Origin: Polyangiaceae bacterium | Lineage (GTDB): Bacteria; Myxococcota_A; Polyangia; Polyangiales; Polyangiaceae | Length of the DNA: 64,000 nt | Assembly (NCBI GenBank): GCA_013361525.1 | Contig: JABFXY010000188.1 | Location: 1 to 64,000, forward strand | Direction: 5' to 3' | Shown: in pieces, positions 63,206 through 64,000 of the stretch | Position numbering within the stretch: the stretch's first letter is position 1 | Layout: each line of letters starts with the position of its first letter | Program-made: the position numbers and the translations under genes | The notes under the pieces: generated by a model | What the model was told of the DNA's origin: nothing | Databases searched by the model: none | What the model saw: only the letters and a program-made list of their open reading frames with translations

Positions 63206-64000
63206 ATGACACGATCGATAACGAATGGTTCGAGCGTAGGTATCGACGCAATCGCTGTGCACGTGCCGCGGCTGTACATGGATCTGTGCGGCGAATGGGC
63301 CAACGTTCGCGCGAGCGAGCTCGGTGAAGCCACCGTCGAAGGTCTGGTCGGCAAGGTTCGCAAAGGCGTCGGCGTCGAGCAGATGGCGATCCCCGACGCA
63401 CACGAGGATTCGGCGACGCTCGCGGCGATGGCTGCGGTGAAGGTAATCGAGCAAGCCGGCATCGATCCGCGCGACGTCGGATCGATCGCGGTCGGCACCG
63501 AGACCACGGTCGACCAATCGAAATCGATCGCGGCGTACGTGCTCGGGATGCTCGAGCGTCGATTCAACGTGGAGCTCCGCGAAGCAGGGGCGCCGCAATT
63601 CCAGTTCGCGTGCATCGGCGCGACCTACGCGCTCGAGGCCGCCGTCAATTCGTTCCGCGCGGGCGAAGCGACGAAGCCCTACGCACTCGTCATCGCGACC
63701 GACATCTCGAAGTACCCGCTCCGCACGAGCGGCGAGTACACGCAGGGTGCCGGCGCCGTTGCAATGCTCGTCTCGAAGAACCCGCGGCTCGTCGCCCTCG
63801 ACGCCCGCGTGCTCGCGACCATTACGAGGGACGAGCGCGACTTCTTCCGTCCCAATGGTCTTTCGACCGCGGTCGTCGACGGAAAGTACTCCATCGACGT
63901 TTATCTCGATTGCATTGCGGAGGCCGCGCGCCTCTACGTTCGTCGCGCGCGCGAGGCACTCGAGCTCGAGAATGCCGGTATCGACGATATCGTCGACGAC
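63206..64000 (+). CDS. mvaS: Hydroxymethylglutaryl-CoA synthase, partial at right edge
   Basis: The first 265 residues of a thiolase-fold condensing enzyme. GIDAIAVHVPRLYMDL, GVGVEQMAIPDAHEDSATLA and FACIGATYALEAA (catalytic Cys in ACIGA) follow the HMG-CoA synthase pattern, and TDISKYPLRTSGEYTQGAGAV is conserved. It joins acetyl-CoA and acetoacetyl-CoA in the mevalonate pathway, used by myxobacteria for isoprenoids. ATG at 63206 is favoured; an in-frame ATG lies at 63182. The frame stays open to the window edge. Confidence 0.9.
   Translation, partial: MTRSITNGSSVGIDAIAVHVPRLYMDLCGEWANVRASELGEATVEGLVGKVRKGVGVEQMAIPDAHEDSATLAAMAAVKVIEQAGIDPRDVGSIAVGTETTVDQSKSIAAYVLGMLERRFNVELREAGAPQFQFACIGATYALEAAVNSFRAGEATKPYALVIATDISKYPLRTSGEYTQGAGAVAMLVSKNPRLVALDARVLATITRDERDFFRPNGLSTAVVDGKYSIDVYLDCIAEAARLYVRRAREALELENAGIDDIVDD

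Overview
The window is GC-rich chromosomal DNA from a delta-proteobacterium-like organism, most likely a myxobacterium of the class Polyangia. This is inferred from several Hanks-type Ser/Thr kinases (one with TolB-like and TPR domains, one apparently dead), many lipoproteins with long Gly/Ser-rich linkers, an EF-G of the mitochondrial-like type known from spirochaetes, planctomycetes and delta-proteobacteria, and a mevalonate-pathway HMG-CoA synthase. I see no rRNA, tRNA, CRISPR array, transposase or phage module. It reads as ordinary core and lineage-specific chromosome, with two families of small intergenic repeats.

Layout. 1-10.2 kb: an edge fragment, a giant CheB-CheR-histidine kinase-receiver hybrid, a divergent sensor kinase, and two exported redox lipoproteins (intradiol-type dioxygenase, di-haem peroxidase) flanking a pseudokinase. 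10.4-17.2 kb: a Ser/Thr kinase; a run of a PH-like membrane protein, EamA transporter and asparaginase; then a kinase-TolB-TPR protein translationally coupled to an 83-aa protein. 17.4-21.6 kb: a YvcK/CofD-like protein, a GAF-like protein, and a tightly coupled set of a single-span protein, an HTTM membrane protein, a 2OG-Fe(II) oxygenase and a protein that looks like a degenerate copy of that oxygenase. This last set is the best candidate for an undescribed system.

22.8-31.7 kb is one minus-strand operon: alpha/beta hydrolase, M19 dipeptidase, AddB-like and AddA-like subunits. 31.8-36.6 kb holds a TAXI-type binding protein, a lipoprotein/aldo-keto reductase/Sel1 lipoprotein operon and a glycine-rich RRM protein. 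36.9-41.2 kb is a Tol-Pal operon in the order pal-tolQ-tolR-tolA-tolB. 41.3-45.6 kb carries a DUF6918-like protein, a sterol-desaturase-family enzyme, fusA and a family-4-type uracil-DNA glycosylase.

46.6-50.6 kb is a complete tyrosine catabolic operon (fumarylacetoacetase, maleylacetoacetate isomerase, 4-hydroxyphenylpyruvate dioxygenase, homogentisate dioxygenase), turning 4-hydroxyphenylpyruvate into fumarate and acetoacetate. 50.6-54.8 kb: an M1-peptidase-like lipoprotein, a TetR/zinc-ribbon/AlkD operon with a palindrome over the TetR start codon, and a CapA-like lipoprotein. 54.8-63 kb, mostly minus strand: an unknown 578-aa protein coupled to a 58-aa protein, a second PH-like membrane protein, a GPAT, a Gly-Tyr-Pro repeat membrane protein and a kinase that overlaps it tail to tail. 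The window ends inside mvaS.

Functions come from motif reading only; no database search was run. Starts were moved downstream of the longest frame where a ribosome-binding site, a stop-start overlap or a neighbouring gene argued for it.
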